From Clostridium sp. OS1-26 (lineage in GTDB: Bacteria > Bacillota > Clostridia > Clostridiales > Clostridiaceae), in NCBI RefSeq assembly GCF_030915445.1, contig NZ_CP133264.1, forward strand, positions 2,542,001-2,606,000: DNA of 64,000 bases, read 5' to 3'. Below are positions 8,678-17,904 of this stretch, piece after piece (the stretch's first letter is position 1; the number at the start of each line of letters is the position of its first letter). The notes under the pieces are model-generated. The model did not search any database. It was not told the DNA's origin and was given only the letters and a program-made list of their open reading frames with translations. Made by a program: the position numbers and the translations under genes.

Positions 8678-8694
8678 TCACCCCACAGGGGTGA
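8678..8694. promoter_or_regulatory. CsoR-type operator
   Basis: TCACCCCACAGGGGTGA is a perfect 7-3-7 palindrome with the C4/G4 halves typical of CsoR/DUF156 repressor sites. It lies 13 bases before csoR and overlaps the ribosome-site region, so repressor binding would block the whole operon. Confidence 0.75.
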
Positions 8695-8706
8695 GGGAGG
8701 CGCTAC

Positions 8707-8973
8707 ATGAACGAGGAAAGAAAAAAAGCTTTACAAGCATTAAAAACTTCAAAAGGACAAATTGAAGGAATAATAAAAATGATTGAGGAAGGCAGATACT
8801 GCATTGATATATCCAACCAAATAGCTGCATCACAGTCATTGTTAAAAAAGGCTAATTTATTGATTTTAAAACAACATTTAAATCATTGTGTAAAAGATGC
8901 TTTTATGAACAATAGTGGAGATAAAAAAGTAGATGAGGTAATAGATTTACTTTCAAAATTATTAAAAGATTAA
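8707..8973 (+). CDS. csoR: Copper-sensing transcriptional repressor CsoR
   Basis: An 88-residue all-helical DUF156 repressor. The copper ligands of the family are present with the correct spacing: Cys32, His57 and Cys61 (a Cys, 25 residues to His, four to Cys). Cu(I) binding releases the protein from its operator. The start follows GAGGGAGGCGCTAC. It is the first gene of csoR-copA-copZ, with gaps of 18 and about 33 bases, and the palindrome at 8678-8694 is its likely operator. The ligand set fits copper better than the nickel or formaldehyde members of the family. Confidence 0.92.
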   Translation: MNEERKKALQALKTSKGQIEGIIKMIEEGRYCIDISNQIAASQSLLKKANLLILKQHLNHCVKDAFMNNSGDKKVDEVIDLLSKLLKD

Positions 8974-8991
8974 ACAAAGGGGGATGAGGTA

Positions 8992-11652
8992 ATGACAAGT
9001 AGAACCTTAAAAATAGAAGGCATGACCTGTGTAGCTTGTGCTAAAGCTGTAGAAAGAGTGTCAAAAAAGCTAGATGGTGTTACTGAGGCTAGTGTAAATC
9101 TTGCAACAGAAAAGTTAAGTGTTGATTTTGATGAATCAAAGCTTAATGTTCAAGATATACAAGCAGCAATAGAAAAAGCAGGCTATAAAGCTTTAATGGA
9201 AGCTACAAATAAAACCCTAAAAATAGAGGGGATGACCTGCGCAGCTTGTGCTAAGGCTGTAGAAAGGGCATCGAAAAAATTAGATGGAGTGTATGAAGCT
9301 AATGTGAATTTTGCAACAGAAAAGCTGAATGTAAGCTTTGATACTTCAAAAGTAAGTGTTGCAGACATACGAAAAGCAATAGAGAAAGCAGGATACAAAG
9401 CTCAAGCAGAGGCGGTAAACAAAACCTTAAAAATAGAAGGCATGACTTGTGCTGCTTGCTCTAAAGCTGTAGAAAGAGTTACTAAAAAATTAGATGGTGT
9501 TTTAGAGGCAAATGTAAACCTTGCTACAGAAAAACTAAATGTAAGTTTTGAACCTTCTAAAGTGAAATTATCAGATATAAAAAAGGCAATTGAAAAGTCA
9601 GGCTATAAAGCATTAGAAGAAGAGACCACTGTAGATACAGATAAAGAAAAGAAAGAAAAAGAGATAAAAGCACTATGGAACAGATTTCTAGTGTCTGCTA
9701 TATTTGCAGTTCCACTGCTTATAATAGCAATGGGACCGATGATTGGTGAGAAATTAGGATACATGCCGCCGCCAGCTATCGACCCTATGATGCATCCTAA
9801 AGGATATTCTTTACTGCAATTATTGCTAGTGTTACCTATAATGATTGCAGGTAAAAAGTACTTTACCGTAGGTTTTAGGTCATTATTTAAAAAGAGTCCT
9901 AACATGGATTCTCTTATAGCTATAGGTTCATCAGCTGCCTTTATTTATAGTGTTTTTGCAGTATATCAGATTCTTCTAGGTAATTTGAATTACCATTTAT
10001 ATTTTGAGTCAGCAGGTACAATACTTGCTCTTATTACCTTAGGTAAATATCTAGAGTCTGTTGCTAAGGGAAAAACCTCAGAAGCTATAAAGAAGCTTAT
10101 GGGACTTGCACCAAAGACTGCAACAGTAATTAGAGAAGATAAAGAACTAGAAATACCTATAGATGAAGTTGAAGTTGGAGACATAATTGTAGTAAAACCT
10201 GGCGAAAAAATACCTGTAGACGGAGAGGTAACAGAAGGAATTACCGCAGTAGATGAATCCATGCTTACAGGTGAAAGTATACCTGTAGAAAAAAATGTTG
10301 GAGACAAAGTCATTGGAGCAAGTATAAATAAAAATGGTTCTATCAGATATAAAGCTACTAGAGTTGGTAAAGATACAGCATTGGCTCAAATTATTAGATT
10401 AGTAGAAGATGCTCAAGGATCTAAAGCTCCAATTGCTAAATTAGCAGACGTTATATCAGGATATTTTGTACCGGTAGTAATAGCATTGGCGGCAGTATCT
10501 GCAATAGCTTGGTATCTATACGGTGAAACTGGAGTATTTTCACTTACAATATTTATATCGGTATTAGTAATTGCTTGCCCTTGTGCTTTAGGATTAGCAA
10601 CACCAACTGCTATTATGGTAGGTACCGGGAAAGGTGCTGAGTACGGTGTACTTATAAAAAGTGGTACTGCACTAGAAACAGCACATAGAATTCAAACTAT
10701 AGTATTTGATAAAACTGGAACTATAACTGAAGGCAAGCCTAAGGTTACAGATATAATTACAACTGAAGGCATAGATGAAAGCTACTTGCTTCAATTGGCA
10801 GCTTCAGCAGAAAAGGGATCAGAACATCCATTAGGAGAAGCAATAGTTAAAGAGGCTGAAAATAGGAAGGTTGAACTGAAAAAATTAGAGTTATTTAATG
10901 CTATACCAGGACATGGAATAGAAGTTACTATAGATGGCAATAGAATTTTACTTGGAAACAAAAAACTTATGGATGAAAGTAATGTTTCATTAGAAAACTT
11001 AGAAGAGAAATCACAGGTCTTAGCTGGAGAAGGCAAAACTCCTATGTATATAGCAGTTGAAGGAAAGCTCATTGGTATAATTGCCGTAGCAGACACAGTT
11101 AAGGAACACAGTAAGAGAGCCATAGAGAAACTTCACTCTATGGGAATTGAAGTAGCAATGATAACTGGAGATAACAAGAAAACCGCAGAAGCAATAGCAA
11201 AGCAGGTTGGAATAGATAGAATACTTGCAGAGGTTTTACCTCAGGATAAGGCAAAGGAAGTTAAGAAGCTTCAGAGTGAAAGCAAAAAAGTTGCTATGGT
11301 TGGAGACGGTATAAATGATGCACCAGCATTAGCACAAGCTGATATAGGTATAGCTATAGGATCTGGTACAGATGTAGCAATGGAATCTGCAGATATAGTT
11401 TTAATGAGAAGTGACTTAATGGATGTAGTTACAGCTATAGATTTAAGTAAGAAAACTATAAAAAATATAAAACAAAATCTATTTTGGGCTTTTGGCTATA
11501 ACACCTTAGGCATCCCAGTAGCTATGGGTATACTATATGCATTCGGAGGACCTCTTTTGAATCCAATGATAGCAGCTTTAGCTATGAGCTTAAGCTCAGT
11601 ATCAGTTTTGAGTAATGCTTTAAGATTGAAAGGCTTTAAGCCATCAATATAA
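8992..11652 (+). CDS. copA: Copper-exporting P1B-type ATPase CopA with three metal-binding domains
   Basis: An 886-residue membrane pump that expels Cu(I) with ATP. Three N-terminal HMA domains (about residues 3-68, 75-140 and 146-210) each carry GMTCxxC. Eight membrane helices follow, with the CPC ion site in [11 protein letters not shown] near 528, the phosphorylated Asp of DKTGT near 573, the SEHPLGEA motif near 610 and the hinge [10 protein letters not shown]. Many firmicute CopA proteins carry one or two HMA domains, so three is at the high end; the copies are very similar to one another (recent duplication). The start follows GGGGGATGAGGTA. It lies between csoR and copZ in one operon. 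Confidence 0.95.
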   Translation: MTSRTLKIEGMTCVACAKAVERVSKKLDGVTEASVNLATEKLSVDFDESKLNVQDIQAAIEKAGYKALMEATNKTLKIEGMTCAACAKAVERASKKLDGVYEANVNFATEKLNVSFDTSKVSVADIRKAIEKAGYKAQAEAVNKTLKIEGMTCAACSKAVERVTKKLDGVLEANVNLATEKLNVSFEPSKVKLSDIKKAIEKSGYKALEEETTVDTDKEKKEKEIKALWNRFLVSAIFAVPLLIIAMGPMIGEKLGYMPPPAIDPMMHPKGYSLLQLLLVLPIMIAGKKYFTVGFRSLFKKSPNMDSLIAIGSSAAFIYSVFAVYQILLGNLNYHLYFESAGTILALITLGKYLESVAKGKTSEAIKKLMGLAPKTATVIREDKELEIPIDEVEVGDIIVVKPGEKIPVDGEVTEGITAVDESMLTGESIPVEKNVGDKVIGASINKNGSIRYKATRVGKDTALAQIIRLVEDAQGSKAPIAKLADVISGYFVPVVIALAAVSAIAWYLYGETGVFSLTIFISVLVIACPCALGLATPTAIMVGTGKGAEYGVLIKSGTALETAHRIQTIVFDKTGTITEGKPKVTDIITTEGIDESYLLQLAASAEKGSEHPLGEAIVKEAENRKVELKKLELFNAIPGHGIEVTIDGNRILLGNKKLMDESNVSLENLEEKSQVLAGEGKTPMYIAVEGKLIGIIAVADTVKEHSKRAIEKLHSMGIEVAMITGDNKKTAEAIAKQVGIDRILAEVLPQDKAKEVKKLQSESKKVAMVGDGINDAPALAQADIGIAIGSGTDVAMESADIVLMRSDLMDVVTAIDLSKKTIKNIKQNLFWAFGYNTLGIPVAMGILYAFGGPLLNPMIAALAMSLSSVSVLSNALRLKGFKPSI

Positions 11653-11685
11653 ACAGACATTTGTATAATGAAAGGAGAAATAATT

Positions 11686-11901
11686 ATGAAGAAAAAAATA
11701 ATAGTTGAAGGCATGAGTTGTGGACACTGCGTTAATCATGTTAAAACAGCCTTAGAAGATATTAATGGAGTAACTAATGTATCCGTTGATTTAGATTCTA
11801 AAACAGCTGTAGTTGAAGCTGGCAGTGATATTCAAGATGCTGACATTAAATTTGCTATTGAAGATGCAGGCTATGAAGTAATAAGTATAGAAGAAGCATA
11901 G
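11686..11901 (+). CDS. copZ: Copper chaperone CopZ
   Basis: A 71-residue single HMA domain with the copper-binding GMSCGHCVNHV motif near residue 9. Proteins of this kind deliver Cu(I) to CopA and CsoR in the cytoplasm. The ATG at 11686 is chosen over the in-frame ATG at 11668 because AAAGGAG at 11671-11677 lies between the two and serves the second. It is the last gene of the copper operon and is followed by a terminator. Confidence 0.93.
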   Translation: MKKKIIVEGMSCGHCVNHVKTALEDINGVTNVSVDLDSKTAVVEAGSDIQDADIKFAIEDAGYEVISIEEA

Positions 11902-12300
11902 TAAATAGGAGTTTGTAATGAATAGGGTGTCCTAAAAGGTAACTTTTAGGATACTCTTTTCTTATTTAATTATTTGTTTCTTTGAAGGTATAAGTTCTAT
12001 ATACCTTCAGATTCAATATCTCAGTGATGTCGAATCTAGTTACGTTTTTGCTGGGGTAGGGTTAACCTTAAATATTATGTTATTAGAAGTATTTCGCATT
12101 TTATCTAAAATTAAAACATTTATGAATTAAATAATATATATTGGTCTTCCACTCTCAACATTATGGGTAGTAATAGCATATTAAGGATGTTGTTACTACC
12201 TATGATAATAAAAATGATCTTGAGTAAATTTATTTAAATTACATATAATACTTTAAGACATAATACGAGAACATGTAGAAAGGAATATGATTAACGGATA
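11902..12300. other. Intergenic region after copZ
   Basis: Besides the terminator, frame analysis shows a stop-free stretch of about 65 codons ending at TAA 12128-12130. It reads like the end of a membrane protein (SSYVFAGVGLTLNIMLLEV) but has no usable start, so it may be a gene remnant. A hairpin (GGTAGTAA / TTACTACC, about 12165-12201) follows. No complete gene is seen. Confidence 0.35.
11925..11960 (+). terminator. Terminator of the copper operon
   Basis: GTGTCCTAAAAG and CTTTTAGGATAC pair, followed by TCTTTTCTT. Confidence 0.75.
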
Positions 12301-13337
12301 ATGAAAAATAAAAGTATTGTAAGCGTAATTATTGTTTTAATATTAGCCATGGTTCCTGTTTTTAAGCTCACAAATGGAAAGAATAATAATCAAGTACAGA
12401 TAGATAATGCTTCGAAGGCAAGGTCTATGGAATCAGATAAATTAGAAAATGATAAAAAGAGTACGGTTAAAGAAGAAACTGATAAAAAAGATTTTAGTGA
12501 TAAAAATGCAGTTAACAAAAATACAAAGGATACTAATAGAAATGAAGTTATTGCCAAAGAACAGGATAGTATTAACATATCTTCTAGTACAGTAACATCA
12601 GTTCCATGGGAGAATGATGAGAATTTCAAAAAGGCTCAAGAGAGATATGGAACACATATAATGATGTCTGCATATTGTGCTGTATTAAATGACCCTCTTC
12701 CTGGAGAAGAAGAGAATGTACATGTTGGAGCTAAATTATTATGTGGAACCTTGGTTGAGTCAAGTAAAGTGTTTTCACAGAATAAAACTATAGGACCGTA
12801 CATACAATCAAATGGATATAAGAAAGGGCCTACCTACGAGGGTCCACATTTAACAGAAACCATTGGAGGAGGGGTGTGCAAGATTGCATCCACACTTTAT
12901 AACGTAGCTATAATGAGCAATTTACCAATTGTCGAAAGACATGCACATTGTATGCCAGTCTCTTATGTACCATATGGACAGGATGCTACGGTTTGCTATG
13001 GTAACATGGATTTTAGGTTTAAGAATAATACTAGTTCTTCTATACTTATATGGTCTCAAAGTATAGATAACAAACTCTATATTGGTTTTTATGGTAACAG
13101 AAAACCTCCCAAAGTAGAATGGCACCACCAAGTACTAAGTTCAAAAAAGCTTCAAAAGTCTATAAAGCAAATAAATCTTTGTCATCAGATGAAGAAAAAC
13201 TTGCTGTAGCAGGAATGGACGGTGCAACTATAAGATCATGGATAACAATAGAAAATTCAAATGGAACCGTAGAAACTAAACAATTAGGTGAAAGTAAGTA
13301 TTTACCATTACCGTATATTTATGAAAGACGGAGCTAA
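12301..13337 (+). pseudogene. VanW-family protein, frameshifted (probably intact)
   Basis: The first frame has an N-terminal membrane anchor (about residues 5-22), a charged low-complexity linker and a VanW domain (TETIGGGVCKIASTLYNVAI, ERHAHCMPVSYVPYGQDATV). It would stop at 13209, but the expected C-terminal part (SDEEKLAVAGMDGATIRSWI to the end) lies in the -1 frame up to 13337. One extra A in the A6 run at 13143-13148 would join them into about 345 residues. VanW-domain proteins are envelope proteins of clostridia and were named from a vancomycin-resistance cluster; nothing here shows resistance. No vanH, vanA/B or vanX genes are in the window. Confidence 0.75.
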
Positions 13338-13487
13338 TGTATAAATCTACTAATTACAAAGGTCTAATGACAAAGTTGATTATAAATGAGCAGCGATATA
13401 TTTCTTTTAAAAATAAGATAAATTGAATATAAATTTTTGATTAAGTCAATAATTAATGTTGTATTAATTACAAGGGAAGGTGAAAAT

Positions 13488-14677
13488 ATGGAAAAGACTG
13501 TTCTACATAGGTTTTGCCAAAAAATTAAGGATTATCCTTTTTCCATTGATTACTGGGATGGATCAAGTGAAAATTATGGTCAAGGTGATCCTGCATTTAA
13601 AGTTATATTTAAAGATAAAATTTCTGGAATAAAGATATTAAAAGATCCTTCATTAGCTTTTGGAGAAGCTTATATGGATGGGATTATTGATTTTAAAGGC
13701 AATCTTCAGCAAATTGTTGAAACAGCTTACAAAATTAATATTCCTTTTTTGAAAAGAAGAGTTTTGGAAGATTAAAAAAGTTTTTCTACAGTGAAAATAG
13801 ATCCACTTCTTTAATAAAACAGCGAAAAGATATTGAGCACCATTATGATTTAGGAAACGATTTTTATGAACTGTGGCTGGATGAAACTATGAGCTATTCC
13901 TGTGCTTATTTTTGTTCACCAGAGGATTCTCTTTATCAAGCCCAATTACAAAAAATTGATTACATATTAAAAAAGCTGCAGCTTCATCCAGGAGAATCCT
14001 TACTAGACATAGGATGTGGATGGGGTTGGTTAATTATTCGTGCTGCACAGCAATATGGAGTAAAAGCTTTAGGTGTAACTTTGAGTGAGGAGCAACATAC
14101 CAAAACAAAGCAGCGTATTGCAGAACTTGGGTTAGTAGGGCAGGTAGATGTAAAATTAATGGATTATAGAACTCTTGCAGAAAGTCATGGTGGTAAATTT
14201 AATAAAGTGGTCAGTGTTGGAATGGTAGAGCACGTGGGAAAAGCAAACTTACCTAAGTATATGCAGACGGTAGATAAACTTCTTACTCCTGGAGGTATAT
14301 CTGTTTTGCATTGTATTACGGGGCAAATTGAAGGACCTTGCAATCGATGGATTCGTAAATACATCTTTCCAGGGGGATATATCCCTTCAATTCGTGAGCT
14401 GATGTGGCTTTTACCTGAAAACGACTTTCACTTACTAGATGCGGAAAGTCTGCGATTACATTATGCAAAGACTTTAGATCATTGGGCAAAAAATTTTGAA
14501 AAGAACATAGATCTTGTTCGAGAAAAATATGGTGAACGTTTTATCAAAATGTGGAGATTATACCTAAATTCTTGTGCTGCATCCTTCCGTGCTAGTGATT
14601 TAGATATTCACCAAGTTATTTTCTCTAAAGGACTTAATAATAATTTGTCAATGACGAGGCATCATTTGTATCGATAA
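13488..14677 (+). pseudogene. cfa: Cyclopropane-fatty-acyl-phospholipid synthase, frameshifted (probably intact)
   Basis: The enzyme transfers a methylene group from S-adenosylmethionine to double bonds of membrane-lipid acyl chains. The first part (from the ATG at 13488, after GGGAAGGTG) holds the N-terminal domain with SLAFGEAYMDG. The frame stops at 13775. The rest continues in the -1 frame: IEHHYDLGNDFYELWLDETM, SYSCAYF, the SAM-binding LLDIGCGWGW, and the catalytic-region VEHVGK. One missing base between about 13765 and 13790 explains the break; restored length is about 396 residues, normal for Cfa. In-frame continuity across the rest and full motif conservation argue that the gene is functional and the break is a sequence error or very recent. 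Confidence 0.85.
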
Positions 14678-14708
14678 ATTATGATATTATATTTAAGTTC
14701 TCAAGAAA

Positions 14709-14761
14709 CCTCCTTGTGTTTTTATGGATTTTGAGAGAAACCATACACAAGGAGGCTTTTA
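14709..14761 (+). terminator. Terminator after the cfa gene
   Basis: CCTCCTTGTGT and ACACAAGGAGG pair; the loop contains a second small stem (TATGG / CCATA). CTTTTATA follows. Confidence 0.7.
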
Positions 14762-14779
14762 TATAAACAGGATTCTTGG

Positions 14780-15036
14780 CTTCAGGTGGAGTTTTAAACT
14801 CCATCTGAAGCTTAGAAGCCGTTATCCAGGGTCGTAGCGCCACTTATCCCCAACTTTAAGAAAAGCAGAGAACCCAAATCTTTGATTTGGTGTGAATCGC
14901 TTTCACAGAGTGCAAGCAGAGAACCCAAATGTTAAGCAGGCATCCAAAATCTATGATTTTGAGATGATCGCTTACACAGCGTGCTGATTTGGTGTGAATC
15001 GCTTTCACAGAGTGCGTCGGGGTGTTAGTGGCGCTA
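14780..15036. repeat. Structured repeat element with nested hairpins and three 30-bp repeats
   Basis: A hairpin at 14780-14810 (CTTCAGGTGGAGTTT / AAACTCCATCTGAAG, one G-T mismatch) is followed by a larger element closed by TAGCGCCACT (14835-14844) and its exact inverse AGTGGCGCTA (15027-15036). Inside are three 30-bp copies at 14884-14913, 14955-14984 and 14986-15015. The outer two are identical, and each of these two has a GTGAA/TTCAC mini-stem around TCGCT. GCAGAGAACCCAAAT also occurs twice (14865 and 14916). GC content is clearly higher than its surroundings. The whole looks like a structured RNA or a non-autonomous mobile element. No protein gene is convincing here. Confidence 0.65.
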
Positions 15037-15184
15037 GACATCGGATAAATAATAAATTAGTTTTTCATAAATTAATAGCGAAAATCTTAAAGGTTATAGT
15101 ATATATTGCATTATTTATAAAATAAATACTTTTTGTTGAATAAGATAGTTTTAGCAATCATATATGAATTAAGATATCCTAAAG

Positions 15185-16999
15185 CTACTGAATATATCGC
15201 TGTCTGATTTTTTCTAAATCAGCAGTCTTAATATCATCAACTACCTCAACAATGCCAATAACTGAGTTGTTCTTAATAACTCCGTATCCTCCTACTTTAT
15301 CAAAGTTAATATTTAAATCAACAATAGCTTTTTTGCCATCAAAGGATTTAAAGACATCTCCAGTTGCTGCATCAACTAATTCAAATTTTCCGTTTGGATT
15401 ATCAAATGAAGTTAGATCAAATGTTAATTTGGTATTTAAACCTTTAGTTACAACAACTATAAGTGGTTCAAACTCATAGCCTACTCCCTTAATTGTAACA
15501 CTTTGATTTTTGCCAGCAGTAATTGCAGTTTTGATTATGGTTTCAGTTGGAACTTTGCTCAAATCATTGCCATATATACTAGGAGCCTGTGAGGGGCTAG
15601 ATGAACTACCACTAGGTGGAACAGCACCTCCGCAGCAACCTCCACCTCCAGCAGGAGGTAATGATGGATCAGACTTAGAGGTATCTACAGTATCTAAGTT
15701 ATCTACTACTTTAACGACACCTCTTATCATACCCATCCAACAACTAAAATTTAGATCTTTGTCTGTTGGGGTAAACTCTATTACATTTTCGCCACTATTT
15801 AATTGTTGTTTTATGTTTAAGGATGGCACTACTAGTGCGTTATTACAGGAGGTTATTTGCTTTCCATCTATAATCCATTTAACAGGTACTCCTTTTTTTA
15901 CATATAGGACATTAGGGGTATAGCCTCTTCCATCTGCAGTCATATTTATTGTTTGAACACCGTCTTTTAAGGTAGCTTTACTAATATTGGCACTAGAGGA
16001 ACCTACAGCCTGACTATTACCAGGCAAAAGAGAAGCTATAGAAGGAACAAAATTTACTCCTGCTAAAGATAAACCTCTATTACCCATTATAAGTCCTAAG
16101 ATAATTACAAGAACTCCACTAAATTTCAAAATCTTTTTTGTATACCCTTTGCTTAAAAGACCAGATACTACGCCAAAGACAAGCATCAAGGGAACTGTAC
16201 CTAGAGCAAATGTAAACATTGAAAAAGCACCTTTAGCAGCACTCCCTGTACCAAGAGCGTATAGCTGCATTGTCTGAAGAGGTCCACAGGGCATTAAACC
16301 ATTTAAAATGCCCACCATAAAAGGTGTTTTAGGCTTATTTTTTACTGAACAAAAAGACCAAGGAAGCTTTATTTGAAGCTTTCTAAATAGGCCGAAACCT
16401 GCCATATTGAATCCCATAATAATCATAAATAAGCCAGCAAAAATCTGAAGAGCAGCCTGAGTCTTTATAGATAATGAAAGTATTGAACCTAGTGCACCTA
16501 CAACTCCACCGAGAACAGTATATGATATTACTCTTCCAATATTGTATAATAAGGCGGGTTTAATAGCTTGAAACTTACTTCTGCTTTCATTGGATAAACT
16601 TTGTGAAAGCATTATGCCACCACACATACCTACACAGTGTATGGAAGTAAGAATTCCTACAATAAAGAGAACAAAATAAGTTGCTCCTTTAAGCATGTTG
16701 TTCATGTCAAAGCCGCCTGTAGAATTCCCTATAAGAATAATGGCCAGAGCTACTATTAATATACCTGCAAAACTAAAATTAGAATCTTTTTCAGTACTAT
16801 AACCAGCAGTTTTTATAGTATTTTTTATTTCTTTTAAACTGCAGATATCTGAATCAAATTCTACTTCTACAAGCTGTTTACTATAGTTGGCTGTAACATT
16901 AAAAACACCTACCAGCCCTTTTAGCGATCTTTCAATAGTTTTTTCACATGATGTACAAGTCATATCGTATACTTCTATTTTTACGATTTTAACATTCAT
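15185..16999 (-). CDS. HMA - TauE/SafE-type membrane - double cupredoxin fusion protein
   Basis: A 604-residue membrane protein. An N-terminal HMA domain carries the metal motif MTCTSCEKT (near residue 13). A DsbD/UreH-like sulfite-exporter (TauE/SafE) membrane domain follows, with HCVGMCGGIM and GLMPCGPLQTMQLYALG as its two signature helices (about 110-330). The outer part holds a cupredoxin-like domain (WIIDGKQITSCNN to FSCWMGMIRG), a Gly/Pro/Ser linker with GGGGCCGG, and a second cupredoxin-like domain to the C-terminus. Similar fusions occur in clostridia and are linked to copper or other metal handling; the reaction is not known to me. The minus-strand promoter carries the same 20-bp box as the two-component operon, supporting a metal-response role. 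Confidence 0.8.
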   Translation of the reverse strand: MNVKIVKIEVYDMTCTSCEKTIERSLKGLVGVFNVTANYSKQLVEVEFDSDICSLKEIKNTIKTAGYSTEKDSNFSFAGILIVALAIILIGNSTGGFDMNNMLKGATYFVLFIVGILTSIHCVGMCGGIMLSQSLSNESRSKFQAIKPALLYNIGRVISYTVLGGVVGALGSILSLSIKTQAALQIFAGLFMIIMGFNMAGFGLFRKLQIKLPWSFCSVKNKPKTPFMVGILNGLMPCGPLQTMQLYALGTGSAAKGAFSMFTFALGTVPLMLVFGVVSGLLSKGYTKKILKFSGVLVIILGLIMGNRGLSLAGVNFVPSIASLLPGNSQAVGSSSANISKATLKDGVQTINMTADGRGYTPNVLYVKKGVPVKWIIDGKQITSCNNALVVPSLNIKQQLNSGENVIEFTPTDKDLNFSCWMGMIRGVVKVVDNLDTVDTSKSDPSLPPAGGGGCCGGAVPPSGSSSSPSQAPSIYGNDLSKVPTETIIKTAITAGKNQSVTIKGVGYEFEPLIVVVTKGLNTKLTFDLTSFDNPNGKFELVDAATGDVFKSFDGKKAIVDLNINFDKVGGYGVIKNNSVIGIVEVVDDIKTADLEKIRQRYIQ

Positions 17000-17067
17000 A
17001 AATTCACCTCACAAGTTTTAGTTACTAGTTAATAATAATCTATGTTTACAATAGTATATAAAAAAGT

Positions 17068-17087
17068 TGTGTAGAATTTATGAAGAA
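17068..17087 (-). promoter_or_regulatory. Candidate response-regulator box before the TauE fusion gene
   Basis: On the minus strand it reads TTCTTCATAAATTCTACACA, 19 of 20 bases identical to 6442-6461. A -10-like TATACT lies about 15 bases further towards the gene. Confidence 0.5.
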
Positions 17088-17217
17088 CTCATGGTTTTTT
17101 CAAATATATTCCAATAAATGAACGAAGCTTTTGACTAAAAACTCTATATGAAAATCAAAAAACTGCATATAAGCAAATGCCTATATGCAGTTAATTTAAT
17201 ATAAATATTTAATATTC

Positions 17218-17652
17218 TTATTCACAAGAGTATTCCATTAAAGTACAGTTAATTTTATTGAGTTCAACATTCTGTTTTGGGTAAATACTAAAAACCAACT
17301 TCTTTTCAGGAAAGTTTAACAGCTCTCTATCTTTTATATATAGCAGAAAAATCTTGTCAAACACCTGGTTATGGTAAACTACACTTATCTCACCATAGTT
17401 AAAAGAAATTGAAAAGTATTTCTCATCTTTAGGAATTAAAATAATTCTCCTATTTGTTACTGCGAAAATACATTCAACCTTACCAATATGTGGAGCATCA
17501 ATAAAGTAATCAGAAATAGAAGCTTGACTCATGCGGTATATAATTTCTCTTCCGATTGGCAGTCTAATAATTCCCTCTAATCCATAGATAAATTGTTCAT
17601 TACATCCTTTGTAATTCTCTAAGCTAATACTCTTAATTAAAGAAGAAATCAT
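17218..17652 (-). CDS. Conserved-looking hypothetical protein, possible PH-like fold
   Basis: I do not recognise this 144-residue protein. The ATG at 17652 is chosen over the upstream TTG at 17667, because GGGAGC between them is its ribosome site. It has no signal peptide or membrane segment. The middle is strand-rich (ECIFAVTNRRIILIPKDEKYFSISFNYGEISVV), with the T-N-R-R-hydrophobic pattern seen in bacterial PH/GRAM-like domains; that is a weak hint only. It stands alone, between the TauE fusion and the efflux operon, both of which have their own promoters. Confidence 0.55.
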   Translation of the reverse strand: MISSLIKSISLENYKGCNEQFIYGLEGIIRLPIGREIIYRMSQASISDYFIDAPHIGKVECIFAVTNRRIILIPKDEKYFSISFNYGEISVVYHNQVFDKIFLLYIKDRELLNFPEKKLVFSIYPKQNVELNKINCTLMEYSCE

Positions 17653-17904
17653 AATATCAGCTCCCAAAAGGATTTTATATCTAATTTTATTATAGCATTT
17701 TCAGAAAATAGTTTCAACAGAATATTCGGAATGTTACTAAATTACTGGAAATTATGAAAAAAACAACTTTAAATTTTAGAAAAAATATATGGAATAATAT
17801 TCTTGAATGTGAAAAAAAAACATAGTATAATAACAAATGTTAACATACGAACAATATCTGTAGGAATGATATGAATAAAAATAATTCAAATGTGGAGGGT
17901 TAAA

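Noticed and set aside
9990..10313. Open frames antisense to copA and to other large genes
   Set aside because: They lie opposite conserved coding sequence, lack ribosome sites and look like codon-bias shadows.
13143..13148. A-AAA-AAG slippery heptamers at the breaks in vanW-like, CoA-transferase B and ene-reductase genes, as if for programmed -1 frameshifting
   Set aside because: Loss of one A from codons xxA-AAA-AAA-G always creates this heptamer in the right frame, the genes belong to families that never use frameshifting, and there is no consistent downstream pseudoknot. Sequence undercalling explains it better.
12301..13337. Vancomycin resistance by a VanW homologue
   Set aside because: VanW-domain proteins are common in clostridia; no vanH, ligase, vanX or vanRS set is in the window (the two-component system at 6507 is next to copper genes).
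14884..15015. CRISPR-like array of 30-bp repeats
   Set aside because: Only three copies, with unequal and nearly absent spacers and one diverged copy, no cas genes, and the copies sit inside a larger inverted structure.
14856..15041. 61-codon minus-strand open frame
   Set aside because: It arises from reading through the structured repeat element; the repeated peptide (HSVKAIHTKS) only mirrors the DNA repeats.
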